Notes: a model not told the origin generated them from the sequence alone. Shown: positions 12,986-26,620, counted from the stretch's first letter. The stretch: 64,000 bases of DNA from Tetrahymena thermophila SB210 (GCF_000189635.1 NW_002476155.1:124001-188000), one strand, 5' to 3'. Made by a program: numbers and translations.

Positions 12986-15205
12986 TCACTTACCATAACT
13001 CAAAAACAATAGATATTTGAGTTTATAAAATTGAAAAATATTTCTTATTGAGCTTTTAGAATAAGCATCAAAAAAATTGACTTTTTAAATATTTTTGAAT
13101 TCATTTAATTATGTAATTTTATTGAAGTTTGTTTTGCTACTAACATTTAATTTCTGTACTGTCTTAAAAATATCTAAACTCAAGAAATCAAGATCCCAAT
13201 CAGCAATAATTTCCATTGTGATTACAGTAAATTTTAATTATTGACCAATTATGATAAGCTCATTAATTAAGTCATCCTCACAGATTTCCATCTCAAATTC
13301 TTTTGAATGATATTAATTATGATTTAATATCTTATTTAGCTTCTTAAAAGATAAAATGTTATTTGAATCTATAATTAGCTATATAGAATTTTTTTATTCA
13401 TCAACAACTTTAAGATTATAATGCTAACTAGAAAATATAACCAATTCTAATACTTTCAAACATTATTATATCAAAAGATATAATGAACAAACCTTTTCTG
13501 TAGAATTTTGAGAGATGGCCCTAAAATACTCATAAATTAGATTGTAGCTAAGTATTTATGAAAAAGGTTCAATATATGATTCAATATATTTATCAGAAGA
13601 AATGTACTCTCTACGTGTCATTTTATTAAATTTATCAGCAGCAATAAATTTTATTTTTAAAACTTCATAAACTTATTTCACTTTATTTTAATAAGCTAAT
13701 TCGAAATCTTCAAAAAATATGCATTAATCAATAGTATATTAAAATACTTTGCTATTTGAAACATCTTATTTATCAACTAAAATATTGCTAGGGTTGATTT
13801 TAGTTATTTAGACATTCTTTTCTATTAAAAGATCTTGACTTAAATTGATTAAATTTTGTAGGAAAATAAATGCTTTTTTTAATTTTTCATTTTCGGCATT
13901 AAAAGAGTTGAATATACTAATAATTTTTTCGTTAATATTTATTTCTTAAATAGATATGCAATTTTAAATATTTTAAATTTTAGATTTTTCTACCAAAACA
14001 TAGCATTCATTTTGACATGGTATTACATTAACACTATTTATATTAAATGTAGAGCAGCTTTTACTTAACGCACAGCGATCCAATTTATTTTACAATAATA
14101 AGGCTTCTTAAAAAGTTTTAATTTTATAAATTTATAAGTTTACTGTAACTCCTTGGACATTCTCAACCTGAGGAGTGGAGGACATCTTTGATTCTTCAAT
14201 TATTAAAGGTACTCTCTATTGGCTTGGGCTTTATGCTAATTTAGAGGAGCAGCCAAGTATTTACGGTATTTATTTATCTTATTTATAAATAGCAGTCAAG
14301 TTTAAACAACCATCTATATCCGCTTTTACCTAGTAACTTTAATATTAAGGGTGCTAAGAAATATTTTCAAAAATATCTATAGAGTATTTCTCTAAAAGAT
14401 AAGAATAGGATTCTTTTATTTCCTTAACAAGGTCTTATTTTTGTATTTCTTTACTGATCAAATTTAAAAAGTTCTAAATCTAATCTTCCGAAATTTTAAT
14501 TTCATTCTCCATATTTTAAGTTTCAATTATAATTTGTTTAGTTTTACTATTTTCTTCATAAGCCTAATACTTTTAAACATAACTTTTTAAGCTTAATAAA
14601 TTAAGTTTAACACAAATCTGATTTTCACTTAGAATTTTAATAAAAAACTCTAAATCTCCTAATCTCAAATCATATTAATCGATTTCGATTGTGTACTTAC
14701 CTTAAAAGTATGATTAAAAAGTAGAAATCAATTAATTTATTATTTAGTCAAAAAAATCGCTATGTTATTTTTTAAAGCTTACTAAAGGCAGATCACAAAA
14801 TTCTAATTCAACAACAAAATAACTCTTATTGTCTTAAAAATCAGGTAAGTAATAGGAATCGTAACATTGTAAAATGAGTTGATCAGTTTAATACATATTA
14901 TTTATCCCAGATTTTATGAGACTTAATTCATTTTCTTTCATAAAGTCAACTATATAAATTTATAACATTTTTTTCATTTACTTCGTTTTATCAAAGACAT
15001 TCAAATATATTGATTTATAATATTATTAGAATTCTTTGCATACCTATTCATCTTGACTATATTCATACATATAATCTTCCTCTTTAGAATTCAGAAAGTT
15101 CTCAATTTAAAAATGAGGAAAGTGTTTTTATAACGATGCTTAGATTATCTATTTGTGGAGTCTGAGTATTTCACAGAAAAGATAGTAACTATATTCTTTT
15201 AGCAT
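12986..15205 (-). CDS. Kinase-like (probable pseudokinase) protein with LRR-like tail
   Basis: One uninterrupted frame of 740 codons, ATG 15205 to TGA 12986, invisible under the standard code. Residues about 110-230 look like a kinase N-lobe (VVELEFCDLPL hinge-like). Near residues 465-505 a catalytic-loop-like segment ITKINPSNILV stands where kinases have HRDxKPxNIL, followed by FFEDFELAY at the DFG position and SSDKYIES where the APE/activation segment would be. The catalytic Asp is absent and DFG is replaced by DFE, so activity is doubtful. The C-terminal 100 residues have LRR-like periodicity (LDFLSLDIFKTVQKLNVSS). Intronless, unlike its neighbours. Kinase assignment rests on motif spacing read by eye; an unrelated all-helical protein is the alternative. 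Confidence 0.6.
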
Positions 15206-16061
15206 AATAAACTTTATTGATTAAGTTTTAAGTTTTTTATTTATTTAATTTTCTTTTATTTTTGTTATTATTTAATTATTATTTTTTCAAATATTTTAAA
15301 TGACAATTATTGTTTTTTCGCGCTAAAATTGATCAGATTATTTTACATTTATATCAGATAAATGGGTGAAGAAATTAGTTTTTACTCTATTTTATTTAAT
15401 TTTCTTAATTTGATCTCAAATACTAATTACAATAGGAAACTTACATTCTAAATAAAAATTATAAATATAAGATAGTTTTTACAATAAGTTTAGGTTACAA
15501 CAATATTCAAAGTATAATTTTAAACAAATTTTAAAGAAAGCTATTAATAATTTTTTTGATAAAGTTTATTTTAAATAAAAAATGAGAATAATAATTCAAA
15601 TCATTTAAAATTATCTTATGGGTGGTAGAATTAGTAGAGAATTTACAATCGGAGCATTTTTAGATCAAAATTTTAGAAATTTTTGAAATGGGTATTTTTA
15701 ATCAATTAAAAAGAACTTCCTTTAAAAAAATCACATAAGCATATTAAAATATGATAATAATAACTTTTAATTTTGATAAAAATTAGTAAAAGTAAGTAAG
15801 TAAGTCTATTATTTAATTAACTTTTTGTTATGAAAATTATAATTAAAATGAATGCATGAACAAACTATAATATATAAGAGTATAGAAAGTGCATAATTAA
15901 ATAAAATATTTTTTTTTATTTTTGAATGTTAAATTAAAATATTGATTTAAAGTTAATATGAATTTAACTTGATTTTTTTATTTTTTTAAATATTTTAAGC
16001 TCTTTATTTACAATTTGAAATGTTTTTCATCATAAAAATTAATGCATCGTAAATATCTTTT
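15206..16061. other. Intergenic, AT-rich
   Basis: About 850 bases of AT-rich DNA between the start of the kinase-like gene and the stop of the next minus-strand gene, including a short (GTAA)n run near 15792-15804. No gene seen. Confidence 0.5.
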
Positions 16062-18969
16062 TCACAGACTAATTTTTTCAGGAATTGTTAAAGTACTGTC
16101 TTATTTTAATTTTACTGCTTCTAGAGTTTGCTGTAGATGATCTTCTTCTTTGACCTAAGTAAGTGGAACTAATTTTTCTCTTTATATTTTAGGATATATT
16201 TTTTAAGTTGCTTAATCATTTTTTCTATCAGCGTGATGTACTGTTTGTATCCTGCGTCTTACTATAAAAAAAATATTAAGTAAATTATTTTATTTCATAA
16301 TTAAAAGATATTTATCTATTTACATTATTAATTTTGTATAGAGTAAGGTGAAATTTATTCAAAACTGACTTTGTACTATTTATATATTTCTTTAGATTAC
16401 TTTTTATATTCGTCCATAATCCTGCTTTCTTCTATTCCTTAAACAGGAGTATATGGATATAATTTTTGAGGTGACTTGTCTTTTTCTTGGATAGTACTTT
16501 TAGACAAATTACTTTTGTTTTACACTATAAAATTGTTTTTTTGATACTAATTTTATTTATAATCAGTATTAAACGAGTTATTATTAGTTGAACTATGGTT
16601 TAGATGACTGTTATTGAGTGAATTATTTTAATTAACAAAGTTATTGTTTCTATGATTTTGAGAGTACTGGTTTTTTCTAAAACCATTGTAATAATATTAT
16701 TAGTTGTTATTTGCATTACGAGTAGATGTAGGATTATTTGATTTTATTTATTAGTAAGCTTAGATATTGACTTGAGGTTAATTAATCTAAATATTCTTTT
16801 TGCTTTTTTATTGGTTATTATTTAATCCAATATTTTATGTCATCGGGAATTAGTTCTTTTTCAGTGAAACACTTCTTGCACTTGTGCTAAAAAAATTTTT
16901 AAACTAATTTTCCATTCTTTGAGTTTATTAAACAGTTGGCTTATTAGATGCAAACAAAATAGAGTTATCTCCATATTAGTTTTTTAAATCTTGCATACTT
17001 TTATCTCTAAATCTATTATTATTTGAATATCCTAGTGTGTCATGTTGATCTGAATTGCTACTTGTGTGAGCTCTTTGATATTAATTAGAGTATGGCATAT
17101 TTCTTTCATTTCCACTGACTGTGTAATTAGTTTTAGGACGAGCATTTCTTAAATATGACTGAACCCCTATTTCTATTTAGCTTGGATGTTTCTTTTTGTT
17201 TTCTATTTTTACTTGAGAATCAAATAATTATCTATTAGCTGTTTTAGACAGCGATTGATCTCTAGTCTTAGATCTAATTTAGCCTTTTACCTTTAAACTA
17301 TTTAATTTGGATGAAGATTCATTGTAATCCTAATTATTTCAAACAAAAATTTTAATCTACTCATTTATTAAAATATTTACTATTTCAGTGAAAAAAGATT
17401 TAGGGTAAGTCGTTAATTTATTTTAACTAGAATTGTTATTTTATTTTTGCTCAATAATCTCATCTTTCTCTTTTTCTAATTTCGGCTGTGAGTCTTATTC
17501 ATATTTTGAAGAAGAAGACTGTCTCCCATCTTTTTTCTTTGAAAGATCCTCCCTGCTTTTCTATTTAAATAAATGATGTCGTCAAAATTAATAAATTCAT
17601 CAAAATAAATAATAAAACAAATTACATTTAAAGAAGAGTTGGTGGCGAATCTATCGATGTATGTACTACATCTAAAGTAAACAAATAATTTGTAACAAAA
17701 ATGTCCAGAATGCAAAAAAAAAAAAAATTTACTTCATTTTAACTCTATTTGTTGATTGATCTACTTAAAACTTAGATAATCTACTTTTATATTCTTATTA
17801 TTTGTTGTGGAACTTATCAAAATTCTTTTTGTTCAAAACGGAATCCCTTTAAAATATTTTGTTTTTTTATACAGTTGTCTAACTAACAATAATATAAAAG
17901 TTTAAAAAATGAATTGATGGTTACATTTCTAATAACCTCTAGTGCAATTAAAGATTCTCTTTATAAATTTTATCCAAAAAATCAGTTTGCTTTGTTGATA
18001 TTTGTATTTAGCCTTGATTTGATTATATCACTGAGCTTGAAGTATGAGTTGCATTTGTAGGGCTTGCTGAATTTCTCTAAAATAATAAAAATATTTTCAA
18101 TGAATAAAATCACATTAAAATAATAAAAATTAATTTTATCATTTTTAAACGAGTAAATTAATTTATCTCCTATTGAATCGATGCAAATCAACAAAAAAAT
18201 CAAATATTTAGTTTAAATTTTTTTTACTTTCTTGTGCTGAGTAGTCAATGATTATCTTTGAGGTCCTGGTACAGTTACACTTGCATGCTCAGTTGAGTTA
18301 GCTCTGCTATTTGTTTAAACTTCTACAACTTATTGCAATTAACTGTTTTTTTCAAAGTTTTGTAAATCAACTAATATTTCGCTATTTAATGAAAAGTCTT
18401 TCGTGTTAATTTTTTATTAGGATTTATTTTGAGCTGAAAGCTATCCCCCATTTCCTACTACTGGAGGGATTGTGCTAAAGTTGCTATTTGTGCTAATATT
18501 TAACAACTTAAAGAACATTTTTGTGTTCTCTTTGTATAGATTCAATTGTTACTCCTGCTGTCTATAATAGAAGCTATTCTTCTTTATTTTCTAATTTTAT
18601 TTTACATCCTCTGACTAAAAGAAGCTGATGTTCTTTCTTGCCTTACCAACTTTAATCTCATCAAGCTTTTTTTGGTGTCTGAAATAATCTCTGTTTTATT
18701 TAAAGGTTTTATTTGTTAGTTTGGAGTTAAAACTTGAATGACTATTGATTGAGAAATTAAGTTGATGGATGATACTATTCCAATAAGCAAATTGATTAAA
18801 ATTAATTACTTCTTCCTTTCCAAAATGGTAGTTGGAATTAAATAATCGTATATAAACTCTTGTTTCATAATCCTTTTTAATTTCAATGCTACTTTTTTAA
18901 AGCTTATTGATCTTATCCTAAATATGATTATAGTTAGTTTGTACTAATAGTATCTATCTATCTTGATTA
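16062..18969 (-). CDS. CFAP97/Hemingway-like protein with N/Q-rich tail
   Basis: Exon 18228-18969 encodes about 247 residues; a basic helix (residues about 90-185) has LTNKTFKQNRDYFRHQKK, then KKNSFYYRQQEQQLN and ENTKMFFKLLNIS. This is the pattern of the Hemingway/CFAP97 motif (basic-rich helix ending in ENxxLLxxLxxI), a family tied to cilia. Later exons include 17381-17560 and 16324-17329 (Asn/Gln/Ser-rich, about 335 residues), and the last, 16062-16261, ends IPEKISL then TGA. Introns 17330-17380 (51 nt) and 16262-16323 (62 nt) close in phase. The first exon with the ATG is not identified; the acceptor at 18970 is clear, so it lies upstream. Family call is by eye. Confidence 0.6.
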
Positions 18970-20486
18970 CTAAATGAAAGAAGAATAATGCAATTTTAAT
19001 TTTTTCTTCTTTCTTATATGCAAATATATATATATTTTCAATGGTTGTGGAAGAAATAATTTACCGTTTATAACTAATAAATAATAATTATCAAAATTTT
19101 TATTTAATTAAATACCTTCAGTTGATAGCTTTAAATATCTCCATATAAATATATTAGCATTACAGCCTACTTAATACTAGTTTCTTACTTAACTAAATCT
19201 TATTAAATTTAACCAATAAGCAGACTGTAAAAATTTAAATTTGTTCATTTTATAATTTTATTCGTTAAATTTACTACTTTTATAATTTTATTTTATATAT
19301 CATCTATCTAAAATATATTTTACTATACAAATCAAATCAATTTAGAATAATTTTATATTACAGCTATATGTTTAAGCTTAGATAAGATTATTTGGAATAT
19401 CTTAGTCACTAACCAAATATTTTGCTATTGAAAAAATTAAGAGTTATTTAAAAATATTAATTTATGAAAATGAAATTGTTAAATTTAAAATAAAATTAAA
19501 GTGTTTTGAGTAGCAAATAATTTTATTTAAATAACTTTTCATGTGAAATATTTAAGTCGAACTAAGATTATTACTTATTGTTTATATTTTTAATAAAAAT
19601 AGCGTTCTAGATATTTTGCATAAATTAAAATATTGCAATAAAATTAACTTAATATGAAATAAATTGTTTAATAATTTTATATGAACATAATAATAATAAT
19701 CAAAATAAATACTTCACATTTACTAAATAAAAATACAATTTTAAGGTAAGTTAGTGTTGAAAAAAAAATAATTAATTAGTATAATAATTTATATATAATT
19801 ATATAATGATTATGTAGATTCTTTCTTTCTTTTTTTGTTTGTTTATTGTTTTTACATTTATCTGCTGCATTACAACAACTTATTGCCTTTTCAATAAGAG
19901 AAAAATAAAAAACCAATATTTCTTTTTTTGAGCTACTTCAAACAGTAAGCAAGGTAGATATGAAAATTATTTAATAAACTAAAAATGTCAAGAATAATAA
20001 AACAATTACTATTTCATTCTTAATCGACAAAAGAATGAATGGTCCATTATTGTTAAATGAATGTATTAATGAATTCAATAAATATAAGCTATTGGTTATG
20101 GCTTAATTAAGAAATATAGATTAGTAAGTTTTTATATTTTAAATTATTAATTTAAAATAATATATTAGAATTTTATTTCAAGTAAACTATTTTTTAATGT
20201 AGATCATGTTTATTTATCACTAATACTAATTCTGTTTAATAGTGTGAATGGCATTGATATTATTATTATTATTATTATTTTTTAATATAAATAAGTATAT
20301 GTTATTTTAAATTAGGTTTTATTATTATATGTCCTCAATTTTTTTTGAGAAACAGAAAAATTATATTTGAAGAATGATATTAATAAGTGAGTGAGTGATT
20401 AGGTGATTAATCTATCAGCTAATCAAATAAATAAAATTAATTAGGCTCTAATTACAAGTTAGGCTTTTTAACAATCTTTTACTAAA
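18970..20486. other. Intergenic, AT-rich, with a trinucleotide repeat
   Basis: Should contain the first exon of the CFAP97-like gene (not resolved). Otherwise AT-rich, with an (ATT)n tract at about 20259-20279. Two short plus-strand open stretches, 19806-19931 and 20000-20120, are treated separately. Confidence 0.4.
19806..19931 (+). CDS. Possible small single-span membrane peptide
   Basis: ATG to TGA with TAG read as Gln gives 41 residues: MIMQ, a hydrophobic run (LSFFFCLFIVFTFICCI), then a basic end (NKRKIKNQY). This is the shape of a signal anchor. About 70 bases downstream another open plus-strand stretch (RMNGPLLLNECINEFNKY, around 20040-20095) has better codon composition and could be a second exon. 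No homologue recognised; it may be chance. Confidence 0.2.
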
Positions 20487-23400
20487 TCAGTTATGTTAAG
20501 TTATGGGACTATTTGTATTTCCTAGTTTATTATGATCACTATTTAAATTCTTTCTTTTGACTGGAGTGAGATTTATAAATTCAGTGATACCCTTTAATTA
20601 TTGAGGAGAAGATTTCATGTGCATCGAATCATATTAAGAACTTGATGAGAAATTAGCCTAAGATTCTTCAATATGAGAATTTAATTGTGAAGATTAATTA
20701 TCTTCACTTGTTAATTTCTTTCCTTCAACAATCAAACTTCTTAATATTTATAAATCTTCATTAATATCTTCCTAAGCAAGTGTCATAGATATACCTTTGT
20801 TTTACAAAATAAAAATATTAACAATTCAGTCAAGTTTAACTTTTAAAATAAAAATATTTTTAATCAATAAAATTTTATAGTTTAGTTAGAACTATTAAAA
20901 TTAACATCTTAAATTAGTAAATCCATGTCACTAATAAAAGTAGATTCATTTTACTTTATATATTGTAAGTAACTTAGAAAAAAAATGTGTTGACGCTTGT
21001 TAAAAATAAATAATGTTGAAATCAAATTTGCCATTTTAAAAAAAAATCTATTATTTCTTAACATATTTTTTATCTTAAGAGTAAAAGGGTTTAGAATAAA
21101 TTAAATATAAGTAAATTTAAATATCTATTTACTAAGGGGAGTAAGCAATTCTTAGAGAACTGAATAATGGTAGTAGAACCTCTTGGTTGTATTTTCTTTA
21201 GCTGTTTATTTTTTATAGGGTAATTCTACATAATTCATTTAGTCTTCTTTACGTTGTCTCTAATGATGTGAATATGGATTATTATTTTGTATATTGTTAG
21301 CATCGTGGCTGTTATGTGTTTCTAGAGGTCCAATTGAAACCTCATTAAAAAGAGTGTTACTATAATCAGTTTTGTACAAAGAAAAAGGAGATAAAGCATT
21401 TTAATGTTAAGTAGACTATTAAGTTTGCTAGAGCTACTTTTTAGCTTTTAAAAACAATGATGCACTATAGAAATCAGATGAATTTGTGGAGCTTTAATTG
21501 TTGGTAGTATTTTATACTTAAGGAGATGCTTTGTTATTAAGTTATATTTAGGTTTGCACACTATGTTTTGAATCTTCAGTGCATATTTTTTTATATTTTT
21601 TTGGTTCTCCTGCATTTTGCTCATTTAAGGAGCTGTGAGTAATACTAATATTGATAGAATTTTAATTCTGAATTTTTTAATTTTCAGATTAATCTGGTTT
21701 AGGAGCAAAAATTGGCTTGTTGAGCTACTTTTAAAGAGAGGCTAGAGAAACTTTTCCTTTGCTTTTTTAGATATTTGTTGAGGGTTTTTCTTTTTGTTAG
21801 TACTTTTTATACTGTCTTTTCCCTTATTTTTACAAAGAAGGGCTGCTAGGAGTATTAGATAAATTATTCAAATTGTTAGATTCTAGAAGTCCTCCATTCT
21901 AGGCTTGAAATGTTTTTGCTATTTATTGCTTTGCCTTTAGAATATTTAATTATAGTTTATCCTACTATGGTTTATTTTTGTCTCTGCATCTCATGCAATA
22001 AAATTTATAAGAATCATCTTCTATCAAGTTATCAATGTCATGAAGACCATTCTCTTTTTCACATTCTTGATGCAACTGTATAAAAAATATAAATTTAATT
22101 TGATGAAATTAAAACATGAAATTTTAATTAAAAAATAAACTCTCAAATAAATGAAGTGCAAATTAAAACGAATTAATTAATTAATTCCTTTCATTCTAAA
22201 ATTTAAATTTTTGAAATTGATATGTTGATAAAAATATAAAAATTTGCTAATTGCAAGTATGAGCTGGATATAAATAAAGAATATTTTTATTATTTTTGAT
22301 TTATGCAAAAAAGTTATTATTTACTTAGTTAATTAATCAAATAAACAAACAAATTTGCCTAAATCAAAAAATAATAAAAAAATAAATAAGTGGGGAGATA
22401 TTTCTTTGATTTTTTTGTAAAAAAAAACAGAATTTGATTAATCTTTTATGTTCTATTTAATTTTTGAAAAAGGATTTATTTATTTACAAGCAAGAGTATT
22501 TTTTACTTATTTATTTATTTGGTTAGTTTGTTTATTGTTTATTAATAAATTAGTACACTGAATTCATTTAAAATTCATTTGTTTGTTTGATTTTGTTCAA
22601 GGGTTTTAAAATTCTTGCCTTGATTATTCAAAGAAAGGAAGGAAAACTTAAAAGTTATTATTTAGTATAAAGTTGATTGATAATAACCAAACTTGCAAGC
22701 TCTCTAGCTCATTTAAATATGAAAAATGCATTTATTTACCCAATATTAGCAATCCTCACATTGAATCCATACTTTCCCATCTCCTTCATTTGAGTCATAG
22801 TAGACTTGGCCGCAATAAAGGCAAAAACACTTAAGTTTGAATCTTTCTGTACATTTTTAGCAAAGATGAACATATTCACTTGTGAATTTTATTTTTACTC
22901 TTTTTAGGTCTCCTTTGAAAGGAAATTTGCAAAATTAATTGTAACATCTTTTACCGCAGTGAGCTAATCCTGCTTGAGTTAAATTTTAATTTCTTGATTC
23001 ACTATGCTTGCCTCTTCCTTGATGGCCTTTTCTGCCTATTTATTAAATTTTTTTATTTTTGATTGTATTTTATAAAATAAGGACAATTTTTAAATAAACA
23101 AAGAAAAAGTGGAATTATTTTTTGTATTTTTTAATAGCTATTTTCTATTATTCTTACCTGGCTTTTTGCTATGCTTGCGAGAACTCTTAGAGGCTTTCGC
23201 TGGGGTTGATTTGGCATTGTTGGTCTATTTTGCATAAAAATAAAAATGGATATAGAAAAAATCTGATTGGTTGTTAAGTTATTAGCATATAAAAAGATTT
23301 GTCTGAATGAAAGAGATTTTGTATATTAAGCAAAATATAATAAGATTTTTTTGAAGTTATATAGCTTATATATCAATAAATTAATATTATAGTGAATTGC

Positions 23401-24586
23401 ATTGCAAAAGCACATAGAGAACACGCATGCAAATGAAAACCAAGAAATAAATTACACTGGTATTTTATCCTTTTTTTTTAGAAATCGATTCGTCATGAGA
23501 CTAATCTTCTTAATCAGAAAATTCATCAATTGCCTCATCCGAGAGAGCTTCATCCTCCTCTTCCTAATTTTCCTTTTCAATATCATCATCTTCTTCTTCA
23601 TCATCCTCTTCTTACTCTTCTTAATCATTATCATCATCTTCCTCTTAAAGCTCTTCATCTTCTACATCTTGCAATTCTCGTTGATCTTGCATATCAATAT
23701 CCTCCATCATTTCATTATCAAACTCATCCAACTCCTAATCTTAAGCATCACCTCCAATAGCAGGAGTTGATTCACTTTAAATGCTGATTCTTTTATTCAT
23801 TTCTTTAGCTCTGAGCTGATTAATTTAGTTTAAACGGTTTTAGTGATGCTGGTTATTCATTCTATAGATATCGTTTTGGCGAGCATTTGCTTTTATATCA
23901 TCTTCTTCGATTTCTTCTTGAAATAAATGCTCTTCTACATTTATTTGATTCGCGTTACTATGCTAATCGCTTGCTTTACTAATTAGTGCTGATTGTGATG
24001 AGCTAGTTATTGATTTTTTGCCCTTTTTCAAATTATTGCTAATGTATTCCTATGTCTGATTCAGATTCTTACATTTTTTATCTGCTGTCTGCTTGAGATT
24101 TTTTAAGTTTTGATCTATGATGAGGTTTTCTTCTTAGCTCTCGTCACCACCTGAAGGAGAACTTAATATTTCTGCTTTTGTAATATTTAAAAAAAATAAG
24201 ATAAATGACCAATTAGAGATATCTCACAGAATGTCACATAAAAATATCAGGATTGATATCAATGAATAATAATCACACACACGATGATTATATAAAACTT
24301 GGTAAATTGAGTCAGTTCAAAATATGACTAAATAAATCTATCATATTCTACCATTCATTCCATCGCCTTCTTCATGCTGTGCTTATCTTGGTGCCTTAAA
24401 CTTGAATAGATTATTACTATCCAATGCTATTCTTTTTGTATACTCGCTCGAAGTACTTATCATCCCTTTGGAGTTAATATTTTCTCTATTTTTCTATTAA
24501 GAAATTTGTTATGTATTTTGTTGATTTAATCTAATTCTATATATTTTTCTTTCTAATCCTCCCCAAGACTATTTTTTTTTCTTCAT
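20487..24586 (-). CDS. PHD-finger protein with acidic region
   Basis: Exon 1 begins at ATG 24586 (MKKKKQSWGGLE) and ends at 24352; the 177-nt intron 24175-24351 closes in phase. Exon 2 carries a long acidic tract (about 23690-23500, mostly Asp/Glu with Gln). Then a basic SR/K exon near 23220-23150. A cysteine-rich exon (22990-22740) and the next (22080-21130) together give a PHD finger: LKCFCLYCGQVYY, WIQCEDCQYW, HQEC, FYCMRC, i.e. C-x-C-x2-C, C-x2-C-x2-W, H-x2-C and C-x2-C, preceded by another Cys pair (LCQKC). PHD fingers read histone H3 tails, so a nuclear chromatin role is expected. The rest is Q/S/N-rich; the last exon ends NSPITQHN then TGA at 20487. The splice inside the finger is typical of this genome. 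Confidence 0.8.
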
Positions 24587-25588
24587 TCTAATCAAAACAA
24601 ACTTTGATTTCTCTATCAAATAATCTTATCATTAATTAACTCTTCTCCGCCCTATCTATCATTTCCAAATATATTTTAAATATTGATATTGATCTTTTAT
24701 CTCAAAACATTGGCTATTTCTTAATCAAAAAATTATAATAAATATCAGACATAATATTTACAAACAAGTTATCTTGTGACTTTATTGAACCTTCATCTTA
24801 AATAAAAGCCTTTTATTCCCGTTTATTAAGTAAGTAAACATATCACCTTTCAAAAAAAAAATTAGAAAAATTTTATCTTTCCATAAAAATAAATTGAAAT
24901 AAATTTTTCTATTATTAATCTATTCAAAAATATGCTAATGCAATTAACCCAAAATAAAATTATGTATTAATTTAATTTATACAAGCAATCATAGTTAACA
25001 TATTTTACATTTTTAATTCATTTTTTAGTAAACTTTTACTTTTAACATTACTGAAAAAGATAAATTAATTTTAAATAGTTAAATTTTTTATTAAAAATGA
25101 AGCTAAACAAGCAGTAAATATTTAAAATTTAAAAAATATATTAAATTTTAATAAGTAATTTTACTTTTTGAAATATCTTTTAAAGAAAGTATTCAAATAT
25201 AAAAACAAATTTTTAATTTAAAAAATTTAATAAATAAATTAAAAATATTTATCAGTAAAAAAAAATACTAAATAAATAAAATTTAAAAAGATAAGTTGAA
25301 ATTCTTCCTTACTTATTTTTATCAAAAAATCTTTGGATTTTTTTTAAAGTAAAGCTAAATTATAAATTTTATTGTATCTATTTACTTGATACAGATTTTA
25401 ACAGTTTACCCAAAATTCATAAAATATTTTAATATTATTCTTATTCATATTCTTATTTTTATTATTATATGATTTAAATATGTTTAAGTTAGTAAAATAT
25501 TATTCTTTAGTTATCTTTAAAGAATTTATAGCTCTTCTAAATTTAAGAAAATGTTTTTAGGATATTTATTATCTAGAAGATACTTTAC
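24587..25588. other. Intergenic, very AT-rich
   Basis: About 1 kb with almost no G or C. One minus-strand frame stays free of TGA through much of it, continuing from the small gene at 25589-25892, but composition suggests non-coding sequence or the end of that gene rather than a new one. Confidence 0.4.
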
Positions 25589-25892
25589 CTTCATTTAATT
25601 AGATTGATATATAAGCTAGGCAAATAGCCATGATAATCTTCCTGATGACTGAGAATCTAGATTCATAAACTCTTTGCTGCATCTCTGACAGTACCTTATT
25701 AATTTGGCCAGGGTCAATTGGAGTGTCTTGTAAGATTGAAAGGAATCTTTTCATTAAACCAGGCGAGAAATCGATTGCCATAATCATCATTATAAAATGA
25801 GTCAAAATGTTCATTATTAATGTATTCAACAATAACAGCAACTTGAAGGAATTTATTGAAGAGATATTAGTGTTTTTAGATGAAAGTAACAT
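25589..25892 (-). CDS. Small hypothetical protein or exon with hydrophobic segment
   Basis: Open from ATG 25892 with codon composition far above its surroundings. Hydrophobic start (LLLLLNTLIMNILTHFIM), then a polar segment DFSPGLMKRFLSILQDTPID and QINKVLSEMQQRVYESRF, then IIMAICLAYISI. It ends at a good donor (GTAAAG, 25588), so further exons may lie at lower coordinates, where the frame remains open. No family recognised. Confidence 0.4.
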
Positions 25893-26149
25893 GTTAGAAA
25901 GTATTAATTTTCATAATTAAATGAAAGATATTTTGCTTTTAGCTTAGTAATATAAATATTTTATAGAGTTTAATTATTATATATACTGAGTAGGCAACCA
26001 TTTCTTTTTATATGGAAGAAATGTATATGATCTATATGGATGATATTTATATAAGTGTTTCTATTTCCTTGCCTATTTTAATTAATCTTTGAGCAGAAAA
26101 TTTTCTGATTGATTCTTTATCAAAAAGAAAAACCAAAAATCAAAATTTA

Positions 26150-26620
26150 CCATAGTTTGGTAAATTTAATCAGTTTCAAATTATAGCAAAGGAAAATTAA
26201 AGAAATTTTAATAGTCTTAGGAACATTTTAATACCTTAGGCCTTTGTATTAAATCAACTTAGGAGATACTAAATATCAAATCTTGTAAGCAATATGAAAC
26301 CTCCACAATAATTTAACGATTAAATAAAAATAAACATTTATTACATTATAATGATCATCCTCTAAAAATTTTTCAACTGGATTTATTATTCAAAAAAAAG
26401 CTCAAATTATATATACCTTACAAGATAAATGAACCAATAGGACAAGAAGAAATGGAAAAAATCCTTTTTAAATTTAAAGTTAGGAACTTTAAATGAATTA
26501 ATAAGAGTAACGAGACTAAAGGAAGAAAATGAGTTTATAAGAAAATTACAGCAAGAGGTAGAAGGGCTAAGTTAAAGATTTTAGATTTTTTTCTTGTTTT
26601 ACTTTTTTTTTAGTTTTTGA
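26150..26620 (+). CDS. Small coiled-coil gene with a frame change, or relic
   Basis: Two overlapping plus-strand frames look coding in succession. The first, open from about 26113, gives HPLKIFQLDLLF and YIPYKINEPIGQEEMEKI and stops at TGA near 26494. The second carries on in another frame as a short coiled coil (LGTLNELIRVTRL, KEENEFIRKLQQEVEGL) to TGA 26618-26620. The switch falls around 26475-26485. The second frame alone could start at ATG 26294 or 26429, giving 108 or 63 residues. A missed intron, +1 shift, sequencing slip or decayed gene are all possible. Confidence 0.35.

Noticed and set aside
23402..23770. Plus-strand hydrophobic frame of 122 codons
   Set aside because: Mirror image of the acidic GAT/GAA tract of the PHD-finger gene; the opposite strand of Asp/Glu codons always looks Ile/Phe/Leu-rich.
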